Positions 8,326-17,285 of a DNA stretch of 64,000 bases are shown piece by piece (within the stretch, counting starts at the first letter, position 1; every line of letters starts with the position of its first letter). Below the pieces are notes generated by a model that did no database searches, was not told the DNA's origin, and worked only from the letters and a program-made list of their open reading frames with translations. Position numbers and translations under genes: made by a program. The stretch comes from Thermicanus aegyptius DSM 12793. GTDB lineage: Bacteria > Bacillota > Bacilli > Thermicanales > Thermicanaceae. The stretch covers positions 1,666,283-1,730,282 of the forward strand of contig NZ_KI783301.1 in NCBI RefSeq assembly GCF_000510645.1, given 5' to 3'.

Positions 8326-9081
8326 ATGGTTTACAAGGTAGAAGGAATTGTTATCCACTCCCTGGATTACGGAGAGGGGAGCAAAATATTAACGATTTTT
8401 ACGAAAGAATTGGGGAAAATTTCCGTGCTGGCGAAGGGCGCAAAGAAGACAAAATCTCGTTTCTCTGCCGTTTCGGAATTATTTACCTATGGAGCTTTCG
8501 TATTTTACCAATCCGGGAAAGGATTGGGGAATTTGAACCAAGGGGATGTGTTATACTCTTTTCGACACATTCGGGAGGACATCTTCCGCTCAGCATGGGC
8601 TTCCTATCTCGTGGAAATCGTGGACAAAAGCGTCGAAGAGCAGGTTAGCTTTCCTGAACTTTTTACGCTCTTATATCAATCCTTACTTGCCCTCGATACG
8701 GGCAAGGATATGGAGATTGTCGCTCGAATCTTTGAGCTCCAATATTTAGGATTCATGGGAAACGACCCGGAACTCTTTTCCTGCAGCATATGCCGCCGTT
8801 CCGATCTTCCCCTGGTCGCCTTTAGCGTAAGGGAAGGGGGATTCCTTTGCGATGGATGTCTTTCAAAGGATCGTGAAGCCTTTCCCCTCGCACCCGTTTC
8901 GGTTCGTCTCATCCAAACGCTCAGGCGTATCCCCGTCGCCAGACTAGGAGAAGTAGAGATCAAGGTGGAAACGAGGAATCAGATCAGGAGAGTAATCCAA
9001 TCTTTCATGGATACCTATCTCCCCCTTTCGTTGAAGTCAAAGCGGGTGTTGGACCAATTAAGCAAAGGCTACACCCCATGA
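8326..9081 (+). CDS. recO: DNA repair protein RecO
   Basis: The 251-residue protein matches RecO: N-terminal OB fold opening MVYKVEGIVIHSLDYGEGSK, and a C-terminal helical part with a four-cysteine zinc knuckle, CSICRRSDL and CDGC (residues about 149-180). RecO loads RecA with RecR in the RecFOR pathway. The frame is open back to 8191, but that stretch overlaps yqzL and lacks family similarity, so ATG 8326 behind AAAGGAAGAG is used. Confidence 0.93.
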   Translation: MVYKVEGIVIHSLDYGEGSKILTIFTKELGKISVLAKGAKKTKSRFSAVSELFTYGAFVFYQSGKGLGNLNQGDVLYSFRHIREDIFRSAWASYLVEIVDKSVEEQVSFPELFTLLYQSLLALDTGKDMEIVARIFELQYLGFMGNDPELFSCSICRRSDLPLVAFSVREGGFLCDGCLSKDREAFPLAPVSVRLIQTLRRIPVARLGEVEIKVETRNQIRRVIQSFMDTYLPLSLKSKRVLDQLSKGYTP

Positions 9082-9096
9082 GGGATTATGAAGACT

Positions 9097-9125
9097 TTGA
9101 CAAAGGGAAAGGATTAAGGTATAAA
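9097..9125 (+). promoter_or_regulatory. SigA promoter of the glyQS T-box transcript
   Basis: TTGACA at 9097-9102 and TATAAA at 9120-9125 have a 17-base spacer. The transcript would start near 9132, just ahead of the T-box stem I. Confidence 0.8.
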
Positions 9126-9131
9126 TGAAAG

Positions 9132-9352
9132 TAAACAGATCACATCGATTTTTATGCGATGAAGAACAGGAGTATCTAACTATGCCGCTTGTAGCGAATC
9201 GGGGAGGGTGAAAGCCCGGTGCGGTATTTTAGAGAAGGGCGGTTCGGAGCAGCATGTTGAGAAAAGAGGGTAGGCGTCGTCTTACCAAATAGGGTGGAAC
9301 CGCGGGAGTCATCTCGTCCCTATGCTGATGAGCAGGATAGGGACGAGTTTTT
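9132..9352 (+). promoter_or_regulatory. T-box riboswitch (glycyl) controlling glyQ-glyS
   Basis: The canonical T-box AGGGTGGAACCGCGGG lies at 9290-9305. Stem I is recognisable by its AGTA segment near 9170 and the GGGGAGGGTGAAAGCCC region near 9200-9217. The probable specifier is GGC at 9238-9240, just 3' of the ATGCCGC/GCGGTAT helix, matching glycine. The intrinsic terminator is CTCGTCCCTAT (9313-9323) with ATAGGGACGAG (9337-9347) and a T run. Uncharged tRNA-Gly would stabilise the antiterminator and let transcription enter glyQ. The specifier assignment is inference by comparison with known glyQS leaders. Confidence 0.93.
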
Positions 9353-9373
9353 ATATTTTATGGAGGTGTATCA

Positions 9374-10258
9374 ATGAATTTCCAGGAAATCATCCTAACA
9401 TTACAAGATTACTGGGCGAAACAGGGGTGTGTAATCGTGCAGCCCTATGATGTGGAAAAAGGGGCAGGAACGATGAATCCCATGACCTTCCTCCGTGCCA
9501 TCGGTCCTGAGCCTTGGAATGTGGCTTATGTGGAACCTTCACGCCGTCCTGCCGATGGACGATATGGGGAGAACCCCAATCGTCTTTATCAGCATCATCA
9601 ATTTCAAGTGGTGATGAAGCCGTCTCCGGACGACATTATTCCACTTTATCTGGAAAGTTTAGGGGAATTAGGAATTCATCCGTTGGAGCATGATATCCGT
9701 TTTGTGGAAGATAATTGGGAAGCGCCTACGCTGGGAGCTTGGGGATTAGGATGGGAAGTTTGGCTGGACGGGATGGAAATTACCCAATTTACCTATTTTC
9801 AACAGGTCGGGGGAATGGATATGTCCCCGGTTGCCGTCGAAATAACGTATGGCTTAGAACGCCTTGCCTCCTACATCCAAGATAAGGAGAATGTCTTTGA
9901 TCTCATCTATGTCGACGGAGTTACCTATGGTGACGTCTTTCATCAGCCTGAATATGAACATTCAAAATACTCCTTTGAATTAAGTGAGCCGGAACTTCTC
10001 TTTCAGCTTTTCTCCATGTATGAGCAAGAGGCGTTAAGATCCCTGGAAGCGAACCTGGTCTTTCCCGCCTATGATTATGTACTGAAATGTTCCCACACGT
10101 TTAACCTTATGGAGGCAAGAGGAGCCATCAGTGTGACGGAAAGAACAGGATATATCGCCCGTGTCCGGAACTTGGCCAGGGAATGCGCCCGCACCTATTA
10201 CAACGAGAGAGAGCGGCTAGGATTTCCCATGCTCTCAGATAAGGAGGCCATAAAATGA
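9374..10258 (+). CDS. glyQ: Glycyl-tRNA synthetase alpha subunit
   Basis: The 294-residue catalytic subunit of the heterotetrameric bacterial GlyRS starts with [19 protein letters not shown] and contains [29 protein letters not shown] and YGLERLASY. It charges tRNA-Gly with the beta subunit encoded next. The stop overlaps the glyS start by four bases. Expression is controlled by the upstream T-box. Confidence 0.98.
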   Translation: MNFQEIILTLQDYWAKQGCVIVQPYDVEKGAGTMNPMTFLRAIGPEPWNVAYVEPSRRPADGRYGENPNRLYQHHQFQVVMKPSPDDIIPLYLESLGELGIHPLEHDIRFVEDNWEAPTLGAWGLGWEVWLDGMEITQFTYFQQVGGMDMSPVAVEITYGLERLASYIQDKENVFDLIYVDGVTYGDVFHQPEYEHSKYSFELSEPELLFQLFSMYEQEALRSLEANLVFPAYDYVLKCSHTFNLMEARGAISVTERTGYIARVRNLARECARTYYNERERLGFPMLSDKEAIK

Positions 10259-12327
10259 GTCGGGATCTGCTCATAGAGATTGGTTTAGAAGAAGTGCCTG
10301 CTCGGTTTCTTCCCGAAGCCATCGCCCAATTTAAAGAGAAGATGATCCGCTTTTTAGAAAACGCCAGAATCTCCCATGGGGCGGTAAAGTCGTTTGCTAC
10401 ACCCCGACGTTTCGCATTGCTTATTTCAGAGGTGGCTGAGAAACAAGAAGATTTGCTGGAGGAGATTAAGGGTCCGGCAAAGAAAATCGCCGTCGATGAA
10501 AAGGGGAACTGGACGAAGGCCGCATTAGGTTTCGCCAAAGGAAAGGGAGGAAGGGTGGAGAATCTTTTCTTCAAGGAGGTTAAGGGAGAAGAAGTTCTTT
10601 TCTTGCGGAGGGAAGAGAGAGGAATTGAAACAAGGGCGATCCTTCCTGAAGTAGCATCGGTGATTCGGGGACTCTCCTTTCCAAAGAACATGAAGTGGGG
10701 GAGGGAAGAGCTTCGATTCGTCCGGCCGATTCGCTGGCTTCTTTTTCTTTATGGAAACGATGTGATTCCTTTGGAGTTGGCAGGGGTAAAAAGCAACCGT
10801 TTTTCCTATGGGCATCGCTTTTTGGGAGGGAAAGTAGAAATTCGGGAACCCGCCGAATACGAGGGGAAGCTAAGAGCCTCTTACTGTATTGTAGATCCGG
10901 AAGAGCGGGAAAAAATGATTCTGGAAGGGTTAAGGAAACTGGAGGAGGAACATCGTTGGCACATTCCTTTGGATCGTGAGCTTCTTCAAGAGGTTGTACA
11001 TCTGGTTGAATATCCCACTCCACTCTACGGCTCCTTTAATCCCTCTTTTCTCCAGATTCCTAAAGAGGTCCTCATTACGACCATGAAGGAACATCAACGC
11101 TATTTCCACGTGGAGGGGGATCATGGAGAACTCTTACCTTATTTTGTGACGGTTCGGAACGGAAATGATGTGGGGCTTGAACTGGTAAGGAAGGGGAATG
11201 AAAAGGTTCTAAGTGCCCGCCTTGCCGATGCTCGTTTCTTTTACGAAGAGGATCAAAAATTGTCGATCGATGAGGCGCTTAAAAAGCTCGAACATGTGGT
11301 TTATCATGACGAATTGGGAACCATCGCCGATAAGGTGCGGAGAATTCGGGAGCTTTCCGGTGAATGGGCAGAAATATTAAAACTGAACGAAGAGACCGTG
11401 GAGAAGATTGACCGTGCTGCCCTCATTTCCAAATTTGACTTGGTCACGCATATGGTCTATGAATTTCCGGAGCTGCAAGGACGGATGGGTCAAGTATATG
11501 CCTTATTGCAAGGGGAAGGTGAAGAGGTGGCTCAAGCGATTTTCGACCATTATCTTCCCCGTTTTGCCGGTGATGCATTGCCTTCCGGCGATGTAGGGGC
11601 GTTAGTGGCATTAGCGGATAAAATCGACACTCTGGTCGGTTCGTTCGCCATCGGGATCATTCCTAGCGGGTCCCAAGATCCTTATGGTCTTCGGCGCGCC
11701 GCCCAAGGTGTGGTGCAAATATTAGTGGATCGAGCCTACCCGCTAACATTGGAGCAAATGTTCGATAGCAGCATCCATATTTATCGCCAAACCTCAAAAC
11801 TTAGGTTTGATGAAGAGGCTTTAAAGAAGGAACTTAGGAACTTTTTCCATTTGCGCCTTCGTAATCTGTTGCAAGAAGAGGGGATTCGTCATGATGTGGC
11901 AGAGGCGATCCTCGGAGCCCCGGTGGGGAAACTGCGTCGCATGGTAAATAAGGCAAAGCTCCTTGAAGAAAAGATGAAAGAGGCTGCTTTCAAAGCGGTT
12001 GTGGAATCGATCATCCGTGTACATCATTTAGCTTTGAAAGCAGAGAAAAAAGAGATTGACCCAAGCTTGTTTATGGAGGAAAGCGAAAAGAGATTATGGG
12101 AAGGTTTCCTGCAGCTAGAAAGTAGAGTAAAAGCGGCCGAAGAGCGGGAGGGGGATGAAGAGATCCTTGATTCTTTTGCTACGCTAAAAGAGAGCATTGA
12201 CCAATTCTTTACCGATGTGATGGTCATGGTTGAGGAGGAGAAGGTAAGGAATAATCGCCTCGCTCTTTTGGCTCTTTTATCTTCCCTTTTCTATCGCTTT
12301 GCAGATTTTGAAAAGCTGGTTTTTTAG
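10255..12327 (+). CDS. glyS: Glycyl-tRNA synthetase beta subunit
   Basis: The 690-residue beta subunit opens with [16 protein letters not shown] and contains [18 protein letters not shown] and [15 protein letters not shown] with the [11 protein letters not shown] motif. This subunit carries the HD-like and tRNA-anticodon-binding domains and is required for aminoacylation with GlyQ. The length is normal. A terminator follows at 12377. Confidence 0.97.
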   Translation: MSRDLLIEIGLEEVPARFLPEAIAQFKEKMIRFLENARISHGAVKSFATPRRFALLISEVAEKQEDLLEEIKGPAKKIAVDEKGNWTKAALGFAKGKGGRVENLFFKEVKGEEVLFLRREERGIETRAILPEVASVIRGLSFPKNMKWGREELRFVRPIRWLLFLYGNDVIPLELAGVKSNRFSYGHRFLGGKVEIREPAEYEGKLRASYCIVDPEEREKMILEGLRKLEEEHRWHIPLDRELLQEVVHLVEYPTPLYGSFNPSFLQIPKEVLITTMKEHQRYFHVEGDHGELLPYFVTVRNGNDVGLELVRKGNEKVLSARLADARFFYEEDQKLSIDEALKKLEHVVYHDELGTIADKVRRIRELSGEWAEILKLNEETVEKIDRAALISKFDLVTHMVYEFPELQGRMGQVYALLQGEGEEVAQAIFDHYLPRFAGDALPSGDVGALVALADKIDTLVGSFAIGIIPSGSQDPYGLRRAAQGVVQILVDRAYPLTLEQMFDSSIHIYRQTSKLRFDEEALKKELRNFFHLRLRNLLQEEGIRHDVAEAILGAPVGKLRRMVNKAKLLEEKMKEAAFKAVVESIIRVHHLALKAEKKEIDPSLFMEESEKRLWEGFLQLESRVKAAEEREGDEEILDSFATLKESIDQFFTDVMVMVEEEKVRNNRLALLALLSSLFYRFADFEKLVF

Positions 12328-12376
12328 CTTCTTTTGCCATACGGCTCATTCGATTCGGAGGTTATAAATAGAGTGC

Positions 12377-12402
12377 GGGAGGAGGAATTCCTCCCTTTTT
12401 TT
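12377..12402 (+). terminator. Rho-independent terminator after glyS
   Basis: GGGAGG (12377-12382) pairs with CCTCCC (12390-12395), followed by a run of T to 12402. Confidence 0.8.
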
Positions 12403-12408
12403 ATGGGA

Positions 12409-12452
12409 AAGTTAAATAATTAACTTGCTTAAATATTAATTAGGATTATAAT
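12409..12452 (+). promoter_or_regulatory. Promoter and candidate MarR operator of the efflux operon
   Basis: TTGCTT (12425-12430) and TATAAT (12447-12452) are 16 bases apart. An 18-base inverted repeat, AAGTTAA-N4-TTAACTT at 12409-12426, reaches the first bases of the -35 box. Dyads of this size and AT-richness are typical of MarR-family operators. Binding here would block RNA polymerase, so the regulator encoded next probably represses its own operon (inference). Confidence 0.6.
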
Positions 12453-12520
12453 AAGAGTATCGTCTGTTTATTCCGTAAGAAGGCATGATCAGGAACGGTG
12501 GAGAAAGGAGGTGAATTAAC

Positions 12521-12937
12521 GTGGACAGGGAAGTGATGATAGGAACGCTTATCCAATTGCTTCACCGCTTTTTTCGCAAGATAAAGTTGGAGATGAATCA
12601 ACTGGATGAGGAGTTGACCGTCTCCGACTTTCATGTTTTAAAGATCATCCACGAAGAAAGTCCTGTAAATATATCAGAAATCGCCAAGCGCTTACAAGTT
12701 TCCCTAAGCCATGTGACGAACATTTCGGACCGCCTCATCAACAAGGGGCTGATTGACCGAATCCGGTCTCATGAAGATCGAAGGGTCGTAATGCTTACTA
12801 TTCTTCCCCGTGGGGAAGAGATGATGAGTGAGTTGCAAAGGCGGCGAATAGAGTATTTAAAACATCTATTGGAGAACGTGAGCGATGAGGAATTAGAGGA
12901 ACTGATTACGATCTTTGCAAAAATTTTTAAATCCTAA
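12521..12937 (+). CDS. MarR-family transcriptional regulator
   Basis: The 138-residue protein has the MarR winged helix-turn-helix: TVSDFHVLKIIHEESPVNISEIAKRL, recognition helix around VSLSHVTNISDRLINKG, and wing DRIRSHEDRRVVMLTILP. MarR proteins are dimeric repressors released by small aromatic or toxic ligands. The start is a GTG at 12521 behind AAAGGAGGTGA. The next two genes encode an EmrA/HlyD-type adaptor and an EmrB-type pump, and a dyad overlaps the promoter, so it is likely the local repressor. The inducer is unknown. Confidence 0.88.
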   Translation: MDREVMIGTLIQLLHRFFRKIKLEMNQLDEELTVSDFHVLKIIHEESPVNISEIAKRLQVSLSHVTNISDRLINKGLIDRIRSHEDRRVVMLTILPRGEEMMSELQRRRIEYLKHLLENVSDEELEELITIFAKIFKS

Positions 12938-13050
12938 AAGGTGTTCGTACTGCTTTTTATTTTCTGATCGTTGTTGATGTATGTCCGGACGACTCAGATG
13001 GCAGATGAATAAAACGAAGAAGCATAGAAAGAGACAGGAGGATGGAGAAC

Positions 13051-13719
13051 GTGACCAATTTTCGCCGTATGTTTTTATTTAACCTGATCGCCCTCATCAT
13101 TCTGGTAGGAGGGGGATTTGTTGCCTATTCCTTCTATAACGAAAGTTTAAATTATTTGAAGACCGATAATGCCCGAATCGAAGGGCAGGCCATCTCCATC
13201 TCCTCCCCTGCGGCCGGAAAATTGGTGGCATGGGACGGGGTGATCGGGAAGAAATATAATGCCGGAGAGACGATTGGAAAGGTGGAAGTCGTCTCCCAAT
13301 CCCCAACCGGTGAACCTGTGGTTCGCACATTGGACATAACGATCCCCCAAACAGGGACCATTGTGACCAGTTCTGCCGTCCCCAATTCTTATGTAGCCCC
13401 CGGCGTTCCGTTGGCACAGGCTTTTGATTTGGACCATCTGTGGGTAACCGCCAATATTAAAGAGACGGATATTAACGATATTCAAGTGGGAAATTTGGTG
13501 GACGTTTATGTCGATGCATATCCCGGGACAACTTTAAGTGGGAAAGTAGATCAGATTGGCCTTTATACGGCAAGTACCTTTTCCCTTTTGCCAAGCGGGA
13601 ACACATCAGGAAATTACACCAAGGTGACCCAGGTGATCCCTGTCCGCATTACTTTAGACGGATATAAAGGCTTAAACCTCGTGCCGGGTTTAAATGTTAC
13701 CGTGCGGGTGAAAAAATAG
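13051..13719 (+). CDS. HlyD/EmrA-family membrane adaptor
   Basis: The 222-residue protein has one N-terminal membrane helix (LIALIILVGGGFVAYSFY), then a barrel-sandwich region with TDNARIEGQAISISSPAAGKL, and a second half containing VTANIKETDINDIQVG and VDVYVDAYPG. This is the EmrA/HlyD type but with a short hairpin, as in Gram-positive versions. It would work with the MFS pump that follows. The GTG at 13051 is nine bases behind AGGAGG; the ATG at 13042 touches that site and is less likely. Confidence 0.85.
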   Translation: MTNFRRMFLFNLIALIILVGGGFVAYSFYNESLNYLKTDNARIEGQAISISSPAAGKLVAWDGVIGKKYNAGETIGKVEVVSQSPTGEPVVRTLDITIPQTGTIVTSSAVPNSYVAPGVPLAQAFDLDHLWVTANIKETDINDIQVGNLVDVYVDAYPGTTLSGKVDQIGLYTASTFSLLPSGNTSGNYTKVTQVIPVRITLDGYKGLNLVPGLNVTVRVKK

Positions 13720-13731
13720 GAGGTGTCCTTC

Positions 13732-15642
13732 ATGAATTTCCTCCTGATCGGATATGTCTTCTTCTCACTTCTCCTTCTTATTGGGATGAATCTTTGGTTA
13801 AGGCGTACAGGAAAGAGCCGAGTAAGGACAGAAAAAGAGAAAACGCCCCATCACCCCATGATTTCGAATGAAGAAGAGATGCTTAATGACGTAAGGAGAA
13901 GGGATCTCGCCTCTTCGGTTCTTGAATTCAATGGAGATGAAACAGGATGGCCGAAGGAAAAGGAGGTTCCCTCGTCTTTCGACGAACACGAGGGGGTCGG
14001 GAAGAGGGGAGAGCGGAAGAAAGAAAGAGGGAGCGGGGAAGCTCAGATTAAGCCCTTTCAGATCATGACGGTCTTTATCATCGGAGCCTTCGCCACATTT
14101 TTAAACCAAAGTTTATTAAATGTGGCGCTTCCGCACATGATGAATGACTTAAATGTTACCGCCAATACCATTCAATGGCTGGTTACCGGCTACATGTTGG
14201 TCAATGGGGTCCTGGTTCCGGTCAGCGCTTACTTGGTGCAAACGTTCTCGACGAGAAAACTTTTCTTGGGAGCCATGCTCTTTTTCACGATCGGTTCGGT
14301 GATCAGCGGATTTTCGCCCAATTTTTCCTTTCTCTTGATCGGAAGGCTGATCCAGGGGGTAGGGGCAGGTATCGTGATGCCCCTAATGATGAATGTCTTT
14401 CTCACCATTTTCCCGCCCGAACAAAGGGGGAAGGCGATGGGGGTCATGGGATTGGCCATGATTTTTGCCCCGGCGGTGGGCCCTACCCTTTCCGGTTGGG
14501 TGGTAGAGCATCTTCACTGGAGATGGTTATTCTTCATCGCCATCCCCTTTGCATTGTTTGATCTGATTCTTGCCGCCTTCTGGTTAAAAGATGTGATCAA
14601 ACTAACGAAACCGAAATTAGACCTGTTTGGAGTGGTCACTTCTACCATAGGGTTAGGAGGCCTTCTTTACGCTTTTAGCCGTGCAGGTTCAATAGGTTGG
14701 GGAAGCGGGGAGGTGAAATGGACCATCGCGGTAAGCGTGATCGTGCTTATCTTCTTCGTCTGGCAGCAGCTTACCACAAAACATCCTTTACTGGAACTAA
14801 AGGTCTTTAAATATGATGTATTTCTCCTCACCAATGTGATTGGGGCACTCATCAACATGGCCATGATGGGGGCAATGGTCTTGCTTCCCATCTATCTGCA
14901 GTCGATTCGGGGCTTCACACCGATTGAAGCAGGACTTCTTCTCCTTCCCGGGGCTCTCTTAATGGGAATCATGTCTCCCATCTCCGGAGCCCTGTTTGAC
15001 CGTTTCGGGGCGAGGTGGTTGGCGGTGGCCGGACTTACGGTAACCATTTTTACCACCTGGGAATTTACGAAATTGACTTCGGAGACGGGGTATCCTCATA
15101 TTCTGCTCCTCTATACGCTTAGAATGTTTGGCATGTCCCTTCTTATGATGCCTGTCATGACGGAAGGAATGAACCAACTTCCCCGCCATTTAACTAGTCA
15201 CGGAACGGCGATGACCAATACGATCCGAATGGTCGCAGGATCGTTAGGAACGGCCCTCCTGGTAACCATCATGACGAACCGGACCACCTTTCACCAGGCC
15301 TCTTATGCCGATGTATTAACTTCTACCAACCCGGTACTGACGGGGGAATGGCAGCAATTGGGCAATTCTTTCGCGATGGGAATGCATCTTTCTTCACAGA
15401 GTGGAAACGTAATAGCCGCCCAATGGATGAGCGGTCTTGTGGCGAAGGAATCCGTCATCCAAGGAATAAACGATTCGTTCGTATGGGCCACCTGGATCGC
15501 GGTGATCGCCCTCATCCTCTCCTTCTTTATCAAGAGAGTAAAGGTGGAGGAGAAACCACACGTAGGAAGGAAAATCGAAGGCGAATTTGAGCCGGTGCCA
15601 TTGCATAAAAATGACAAGGAATTGCTTCCTTCCCGTTCCTGA
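13732..15642 (+). CDS. EmrB/QacA-type MFS drug transporter with an N-terminal extension
   Basis: The 636-residue protein has a 14-helix DHA2 MFS core starting near residue 103. Family motifs are FLNQSLLNVALPHMMND, RLIQGVGAGIVMPL, PPEQRGKAMGV and FAPAVGPTLSGWVVEHLHWRW. Ahead of the core lies an unusual extension: a membrane helix at residues 1-24 and about 75 very polar residues. The pump exports drugs or metabolites using the proton gradient. ATG 13732 lies six bases from AGGAGGTG. The gene is 12 bases downstream of its adaptor and a terminator follows. Confidence 0.9.
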   Translation: MNFLLIGYVFFSLLLLIGMNLWLRRTGKSRVRTEKEKTPHHPMISNEEEMLNDVRRRDLASSVLEFNGDETGWPKEKEVPSSFDEHEGVGKRGERKKERGSGEAQIKPFQIMTVFIIGAFATFLNQSLLNVALPHMMNDLNVTANTIQWLVTGYMLVNGVLVPVSAYLVQTFSTRKLFLGAMLFFTIGSVISGFSPNFSFLLIGRLIQGVGAGIVMPLMMNVFLTIFPPEQRGKAMGVMGLAMIFAPAVGPTLSGWVVEHLHWRWLFFIAIPFALFDLILAAFWLKDVIKLTKPKLDLFGVVTSTIGLGGLLYAFSRAGSIGWGSGEVKWTIAVSVIVLIFFVWQQLTTKHPLLELKVFKYDVFLLTNVIGALINMAMMGAMVLLPIYLQSIRGFTPIEAGLLLLPGALLMGIMSPISGALFDRFGARWLAVAGLTVTIFTTWEFTKLTSETGYPHILLLYTLRMFGMSLLMMPVMTEGMNQLPRHLTSHGTAMTNTIRMVAGSLGTALLVTIMTNRTTFHQASYADVLTSTNPVLTGEWQQLGNSFAMGMHLSSQSGNVIAAQWMSGLVAKESVIQGINDSFVWATWIAVIALILSFFIKRVKVEEKPHVGRKIEGEFEPVPLHKNDKELLPSRS

Positions 15643-15666
15643 GAAGGCCAATTGAAACGAAGTTTT

Positions 15667-15698
15667 ACTCCCCTGATCTGTTAAGGGGGGATTTTTTT
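15667..15698 (+). terminator. Rho-independent terminator after the efflux operon
   Basis: TCCCCT (15669-15674) pairs with AGGGGGGA (15684-15691), followed by seven T. Confidence 0.8.
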
Positions 15699-15700
15699 GC

Positions 15701-15779
15701 TTTGATATACTATTGAACTTTTTCCCAAAGAGATTTAGTATATACTATATAAGGGGTAAACCGTAAATAGTATAACATA
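15701..15779 (+). promoter_or_regulatory. Promoter of ccpN-ppsR-ppdK with CcpN-type binding sites
   Basis: TTGAAC (15713-15718) and TAGTAT (15736-15741), 17 bases apart, form the best promoter. The published CcpN consensus is TRTGHYATAYW. TATGTTATACT on the minus strand (15769-15779) matches at 11 of 11 positions, TTTGATATACT (15701-15711) at 10 of 11, and TAGTATATACT (15736-15746) at 9 of 11. The sites lie upstream of, on and downstream of the promoter, so CcpN probably represses this operon under glycolytic conditions (inference). Confidence 0.6.
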
Positions 15780-15799
15780 ATCAAGGGAAACAAGCTGAG

Positions 15800-16447
15800 G
15801 TGATTCCCATCGAATTATCAAAGAGACAAGAGCAAATTCTAAAGATCGTTCAGGAGAGGGGGCCAATTACCGGAGATCAGATTGCAGAGCATCTCCATCT
15901 TACCCGGGCCACATTAAGGCCGGATCTGGCGATTCTCACCATGTCGGGTTTTTTGGAAGCAAGGCCAAGGGTGGGTTATTTTTATACCGGGAAGACGGGA
16001 AATCGCTTGCTCAGTGAGCATATTCGCAAACTAAAGGTGAAAGATTATAAAGCGCCTCCTGTGGTGGTGCATGAACAATCCAGCGTCTATGAGGCGATTG
16101 TTACCCTTTTTCTTGAAGATGTGGGGACCCTTTATGTTTTAAACAAGGATAACTTATTGGCCGGAGTTGTCTCCAGAAAAGATTTGCTTCGGACATCTCT
16201 AGGGAACAAAAACTTAGAAGATGTCCCGGTGGGTATCATTATGACCCGCATGCCCAATGTGATCACCGTAGGACCGGAGGATTCCATCTTTGAGGCGGCG
16301 AACAAGTTGATTGAAAACCAAATCGATTCCTTGCCGGTGGTCATTCCCGTGGAAGGGATGAAAAATGCCTTGCAGGTGGTGGGCCGTTGTACGAAAACGA
16401 CCATTGCCCGTGCTTTTGTTCAGATGGGAAAAGAGGAAGTGATTTAG
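15800..16447 (+). CDS. ccpN: CcpN-type transcriptional repressor (HTH plus two CBS domains)
   Basis: The 215-residue protein has an N-terminal winged HTH (LSKRQEQILKIV, QIAEHLHLTRATLRPDLAIL), followed by two CBS domains (about residues 80-205; TLYVLNKDNLLAGVVSRKDLL and SLPVVIPVEG). CcpN represses gluconeogenic genes in Bacillus; its CBS domains sense ATP/ADP. The start is uncertain. GTG 15800 is part of a GAGGTGAT Shine-Dalgarno (15797-15804), while the codon spaced correctly behind that site is an ATC at 15809. An AAGGGA at 15784 could serve the GTG. It is followed by ppsR and ppdK. Confidence 0.92.
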   Translation: MIPIELSKRQEQILKIVQERGPITGDQIAEHLHLTRATLRPDLAILTMSGFLEARPRVGYFYTGKTGNRLLSEHIRKLKVKDYKAPPVVVHEQSSVYEAIVTLFLEDVGTLYVLNKDNLLAGVVSRKDLLRTSLGNKNLEDVPVGIIMTRMPNVITVGPEDSIFEAANKLIENQIDSLPVVIPVEGMKNALQVVGRCTKTTIARAFVQMGKEEVI

Positions 16448-16459
16448 GAGGGATTTACC

Positions 16460-17284
16460 ATTTCTACAGATCATGACCGAAAATTTTACCTTTATGTGTT
16501 GTCCGATTCCGTTGGAGAAACGGCGGAATTTGTGGCTCGAGCCGCAGCCAGCCAGTTTGATGGACATGGGATTGAAATCCGGCGTATCTCTTTTATTGAT
16601 GATGAGAGCACCGTCGATGAGGTTATTGCTTCCGCGAAAGAAAACGAGGCGGTAGTGGTCTACACCATCGTTGTTCCTCGGTTGAAGGAACACCTCATTC
16701 GTGTAGCCAGACGGGAAAAAGTTCCCGTGGTCGATATCATGGGTCCAATTATTTCACGTTTATCAAAGAAGATGAGGATTCCACCCAAGTATAAGCCGGG
16801 TTTGGTTCATCAATTGGATGAGGATTATTTTAAGAAAGTGGAAGCGATAGAATTTGCTGTAAAATATGATGATGGCAAGGACCCGAGGGGTATTCTCCGT
16901 TCCGATGTGGTCCTTATTGGAGTTTCCCGCACCTCTAAAACGCCTTTATCCATGTATCTTGCCCATAAACGCCTTAAGGTTGCCAATGTGCCTTTAGTTC
17001 CAGAGGTTCCTCCTCCGGAAGAGCTCTTCATGATTCCTCCGAAGAAATGTATCGGCCTAACGATTAATCCGGAACATCTTAACAACATCAGAACCGAACG
17101 GTTGAAATCATTGGGGCTTACCGCCCAAGCGAATTATGCCAGTCTCGAGCGAATCCTGTATGAGCTGGAATATGCGGAGAAAATTATGAAACGAATCGGA
17201 TGTCCTGTGATTAACGTGACGAACAAGGCGGTTGAAGAAACGGCCAATATAATCCTTGAGGTGATAAAAGGAGGAAGAATTTAA
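16460..17284 (+). CDS. ppsR: PPDK regulatory protein (bifunctional kinase/pyrophosphorylase), probable ATT start
   Basis: The protein matches the PPDK regulatory family (DUF299, YqfL): [19 protein letters not shown]-loop-like [15 protein letters not shown], the [22 protein letters not shown] segment, and [12 protein letters not shown] at the end. It inactivates PPDK by ADP-dependent phosphorylation of a threonine and reactivates it by phosphorolysis. No in-frame ATG/GTG/TTG lies between the TAG at 16445 and the GTG at 16496. A perfect AGGAGGG (16446-16452) points to ATT at 16460, restoring the conserved N-terminal strand (274 residues). A GTG start would remove part of that strand. Its substrate PPDK is encoded next. 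Confidence 0.92.
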   Translation: MSTDHDRKFYLYVLSDSVGETAEFVARAAASQFDGHGIEIRRISFIDDESTVDEVIASAKENEAVVVYTIVVPRLKEHLIRVARREKVPVVDIMGPIISRLSKKMRIPPKYKPGLVHQLDEDYFKKVEAIEFAVKYDDGKDPRGILRSDVVLIGVSRTSKTPLSMYLAHKRLKVANVPLVPEVPPPEELFMIPPKKCIGLTINPEHLNNIRTERLKSLGLTAQANYASLERILYELEYAEKIMKRIGCPVINVTNKAVEETANIILEVIKGGRI

Positions 17285-17285
17285 G

